64,000 nt of DNA from Streptomyces lydicus (lineage in GTDB: Bacteria > Actinomycetota > Actinomycetes > Streptomycetales > Streptomycetaceae): NCBI RefSeq assembly GCF_004125265.1, contig NZ_RDTE01000003.1, positions 1,736,001 to 1,800,000 of the forward strand, in the 5' to 3' direction. The notes beneath the pieces were generated by a model. That model did no database searches and was not told the origin of the DNA. It saw only the letters and a list, made by a program, of their open reading frames with translations. The number at the start of each line of letters is the position of its first letter. Within the stretch, counting starts at the first letter, position 1. A program made the position numbers and the translations under genes. Below, one piece after another: positions 61,318 through 64,000 of the stretch.

Positions 61318-61730
61318 CCACGAGGACCGAGCAGGCGACGCCTCCGTCGACAGAACCCGGCACCGTGGGAGAAGACGTCTGGGAGACGGTCGGTCGCCTT
61401 GCCCGTCGCTTCGACGCCCACGACAACGCCGGCGGCCTGGACCAGGCACAGCAGTGGACACTGCAGGTCCTGAAGATTGCCGAGGAGACCGGCGAAGCCT
61501 CCCAGGCCGTCATCGGTGCCCGCGGCACCAACCCCCGCAAGGGCGACAGCCACACCTGGCAGGACGTCCACGCCGAGGTCGCAGACGTCATCATCACGGG
61601 CATGGTCGCCCTCGCCCGCATGCGCCCCGACGACGCGGAGCAGTATCTCCAACGTCAACTGGCGGCGAAGGCCGTCAAGTTCCTTCCAGCGCCGGCCGCC
61701 GACCGTCCATCCCCCACGGAGACAGCATGA
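61314..61730 (+). CDS. MazG-like nucleotide pyrophosphohydrolase
   Basis: A 138-residue all-alpha NTP-PPase family protein with the metal motif in VLKIAEETGEASQAVIG (ExxE) and EVADVIITGM (ExxD). It may clear non-canonical nucleotides. It overlaps both neighbours by ATGA, so it is part of the toolkit operon. Confidence 0.8.
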   Translation: MTTRTEQATPPSTEPGTVGEDVWETVGRLARRFDAHDNAGGLDQAQQWTLQVLKIAEETGEASQAVIGARGTNPRKGDSHTWQDVHAEVADVIITGMVALARMRPDDAEQYLQRQLAAKAVKFLPAPAADRPSPTETA

Positions 61731-62224
61731 CTGGAACGTGGCTTCCTCCCGAGCAGTACATCGCGACTCTGCCCAAAGCCACCGTCTACGGGTGCCTGTT
61801 CGTCACCGACGAGGCCGACCACCCGATCCAACTGCGTGCTGCACGCAACCCTGACCTGTGGCAGTGGCCCGGCGGCAACATGGACCCGGACGAAACGCCC
61901 TGGCAGTGCGCGCTCCGCGAATGCCTCGAAGAAACCGGCTTGCATCTCGCTGTCGAACCGCAGCTGCTGGCCATGCACTTCCTGCCCCCGCTCGGACAGT
62001 GGACCACCCACAAGATCGGATTCATCTTCGACGGCGGCCGGCTGACCAGCAAGCAGATCGACAGCATCGTCCTGGACCCAGACGAACACACCGAGGTCGC
62101 CGTCAAATCACTGGACGTCTGGAAGAAGGAGATGCCCACGCACTCCTTCGACCGCCTCCAAGCCGTCGCCCGAGCCCGCCACACCCGATCGGTCTGCTAC
62201 CTGGAACAGACGACCCTGCCATAG
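61727..62224 (+). CDS. NUDIX hydrolase
   Basis: A 165-residue protein with a full Nudix box, GGNMDPDETPWQCALRE followed by CLEETGL (about 47-69). The start of the domain is KATVYGCLFVTDEADHPIQL. Substrate unknown. A strong hairpin follows its stop. Confidence 0.88.
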   Translation: MTGTWLPPEQYIATLPKATVYGCLFVTDEADHPIQLRAARNPDLWQWPGGNMDPDETPWQCALRECLEETGLHLAVEPQLLAMHFLPPLGQWTTHKIGFIFDGGRLTSKQIDSIVLDPDEHTEVAVKSLDVWKKEMPTHSFDRLQAVARARHTRSVCYLEQTTLP

Positions 62225-62226
62225 GC

Positions 62227-62264
62227 CGAGGGGAGCGGAGCGCTTGCCCTCTCCGCTCCCCTCG
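62227..62264 (+). terminator. 14-bp perfect hairpin
   Basis: Arms 62227-62240 and 62251-62264 pair perfectly with a 10-base loop, directly after the NUDIX stop and 33 bases before the next start. It is a terminator or attenuator. Confidence 0.75.
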
Positions 62265-62297
62265 CCCGCCCAGCGTTCCCCTATCGAAGGAGCATTT

Positions 62298-63420
62298 GTG
62301 GACACCTCCGCCAGCAGCACCTCGGCTGCCGCACCCGGACAACCAGAGATGTCACACGAGGAATACGCGCGCTCACGGCATTCGGTCTGGCTCAGCGCGG
62401 CGGCGCTGTTCACCGACGAGTTCGGCCGTGTCCTGCTGGTCAAGCCGACCTACCGCACGCAGTGGCTGCTGCCGGGCGGCGGCGCAGAGGCCGGAGAAGG
62501 CCCCGATGAGACTTGCCGGCGCGAAGTCCAGGAGGAACTCGGTCTGTCGGTGCCACCGGGACGACTTCTGGCCGTGCACTGGCTCGCGCCCGGGCACCCG
62601 GACCTTACCGAAGGAATGCCCTTTCCTGGCGAGGTCCGCTACGTGATGGACGGCGGAACCCTCACCGCGCAGGACATCGCCAGGATGCGTCTGCCCGAGG
62701 ACGAGCTAAGCGGATACGAGTTCCTCGACGCGCGGGCGGCGGCCGAGCGGATGATCCCGGTTGACGCACAGATCATGCTGGCCGCGCTGCGCGCCCGGCT
62801 GGCCAGCACCACCGCCCACCTCAGCGGAGGCCAGCACGTCGGCCCCGTTCCGCCCCTGGACCGGTACCAGGTCCACACGCGGCCCCGGGCCGGACGCGAC
62901 TGGCCCTGGCACCCCGGCCGCGCCCCGGAAGACCTCCCGATTCCTCAGGCGTGGGGCTGGCTGTTCGCCCCCGACGGCCGGGTAGTGCTGGTCATCGACC
63001 CGGAAGAACCGTTGGCCATGCTGCCCGGCGGCACCGTCGAGCCCACCGACGCCTCACCGGAAGCCGCCCTGGTACGCGAGGCCGCAGAAGAAGCACAACT
63101 GACCCTCGGCGACGTGGAGCGGCTGGGCTGGGTCTACGACGCCACCGGGGAGGTCTACGGAAGGATCGGCGAGTGCGCCCGACTGCGGCTGGCCGCGCCG
63201 ATCGCCGAGGCCGGGCCCTCCCTGGTTGATCCAGCCACCGGGCGGCAGTTCGCCCGGTTGCTGGCCACCCCCCCATCAGGCTGCCGCCCTCCTGGGCTGG
63301 GGCGAGCAGGGCTACCAGCAAGCAGAGCACGCGGCACGAATCGCGAGAACACGATGGGGGATCCCGCTCGCCGCACCGTCACCGATCACGGAAATCCCCC
63401 TGAAGGGTTGGCTGTCCTGA
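62298..63420 (+). pseudogene. Tandem double NUDIX protein, frameshifted near C-terminus
   Basis: Two Nudix domains: box 1 GGGAEAGEGPDETCRRE then VQEELGL (about 58-80), box 2 GGTVEPTDASPEAALVRE then AAEEAQL (about 244-268). After LLATPP the frame continues for about 70 unlikely residues to 63491. The other frame carries the expected tail (AAALLGWGEQGYQQAEHA, ending 63420). Removing one C from the C-run at 63268-63274 restores it. GTG 62298 with GGAG is the start. Activity of the two domains is unaffected. Confidence 0.8.
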
Positions 63421-63545
63421 GCGCACGTACCGCACCACCCGTAGGTCCTGAGTCGGCTGACGCCGGCGGTCACCCTTCCCGTGGACCTTGATCCCCCGAC
63501 GTCGCCTTAGAACTCCTAACAGAATGGCCATGGTGGACTTGGAAT

Positions 63546-64000
63546 GTGTTGGTCAGTCAGGTTGTTGACCGGTGCATGCGCAGGGGGGAACGATCACCGT
63601 GGATCGTGTCCGATGAGTTCTGGACGAGGATCGAGCCGTTGCTTCCGGTCGTGCCTCGTCGTGCCGATCACCCGGGACGCAGGCGTCTGGAGGACCGGAA
63701 GGTGCTGTCCGGGATCCTGTTCGTGCTGTACACCGGCATTCCGTGGGAGTTCCTGCCCCAGGAACTGGGCTTCGGCTCGGGCATGACGTGCTGGCGGCGC
63801 CTGCGGGACTGGAACGACGCGGGTGTGTGGCAGCGCCTGCACGAGCAACTGCTGGCCGAGTTGCATGCCGCCGGCGCTCTGAACTGGTCGAGGGCGGTGA
63901 TCGACGGCTCCCACGCACGGGCCATGAAGGGCGGCCCAAAACCGGGCCGAGTCCGGTCGACCGTGCCCGGCCGGGCTCCAAGCACCACCTGATCACCGAA
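63546..64000 (+). CDS. IS5-family transposase, orfA/orfB (3' end outside window)
   Basis: N-terminal part of an IS427-group IS5 transposase: SDEFWTRIEPLLPV, GILFVLYTGIPWEFLPQELG, CWRRLRDWND, and the first DDE Asp in AVIDGSHARAMKGG. The zero frame stops at 63990-63992; in the -1 frame after the A-run near 63940 the product continues with the expected orfB sequence (GPSPVDRARPGSKHHLIT). This is the usual programmed frameshift. The left end of the IS lies somewhere between about 63490 and 63545. Confidence 0.85.

Overview
The window is Streptomyces-type chromosomal DNA. It is very GC-rich with strong third-position GC bias, GTG/TTG starts are common, genes often overlap by ATGA or GTGA, and it carries a conservon operon, MmyB-type XRE regulators, tandem AsnC and DUF6415/DUF6302-type proteins that are typical of the genus. 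It reads as an accessory region (chromosome arm or large island) rather than core genome. No rRNA, tRNA or CRISPR array was recognised.

Layout. 1-8.1 kb: small housekeeping-like and stress enzymes (MFS pump, AsnC regulator, RibD-C reductase, SnoaL, nitroreductase, PNPOx, SDR, Atu4866 protein) with an MmyB regulator facing its probable targets across a palindrome. 8.1-11 kb: a truncated glycosyltransferase beside a lower-GC tyrosine integrase/excisionase unit, then a small membrane wHTH protein. 11.4-14.4 kb: a minus-strand operon of a TPR regulator, two GNATs (one frameshifted) and a GGCT. 14.6-22.9 kb: an anti-sigma-like ATPase, DUF6415 protein, then a conservon (CvnA histidine-kinase-like, CvnB roadblock, CvnC DUF742, CvnD GTPase, CvnE P450), a second P450 and a double-wHTH protein. 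This runs by start/stop overlaps into a 52-aa peptide gene, which is followed at 23.1 kb by a full-length LanB-type dehydratase, a resolvase-like protein and an EEP hydrolase: a candidate RiPP locus under conservon control.

28.6-39.8 kb: an XRE-peptide deformylase fusion on the minus strand, then an unusual plus-strand biosynthetic cluster. It holds a degenerate deaminase-methyltransferase, an altered SMUG2-like uracil glycosylase, a Ppx/GppA-like plus deoxyribosyltransferase-like protein, an ACP-adenylating enzyme, KS, chain-length-factor-like KS and an ACP-thioesterase. An IS200/IS605-type TnpB element has split the last two.

40.8-63.4 kb: a repeated toolkit of two ABC exporters, two APH-fold kinases, many NUDIX domains, small-molecule and PIMT/FxLD-type methyltransferases, MFS, GNAT, HhH DNA glycosylase and MazG. 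The most striking feature is a 4.06-kb recombinase-trio element (55604-59666) inserted exactly within the Nudix box of a gene. Removing it restores one 779-codon frame for a methyltransferase-NUDIX-FxLD methyltransferase fusion. Several other genes here carry single-base frameshifts in homopolymers or an in-frame TGA, so this island is either decaying or contains base-level errors. An IS5-type transposase enters at the right edge.
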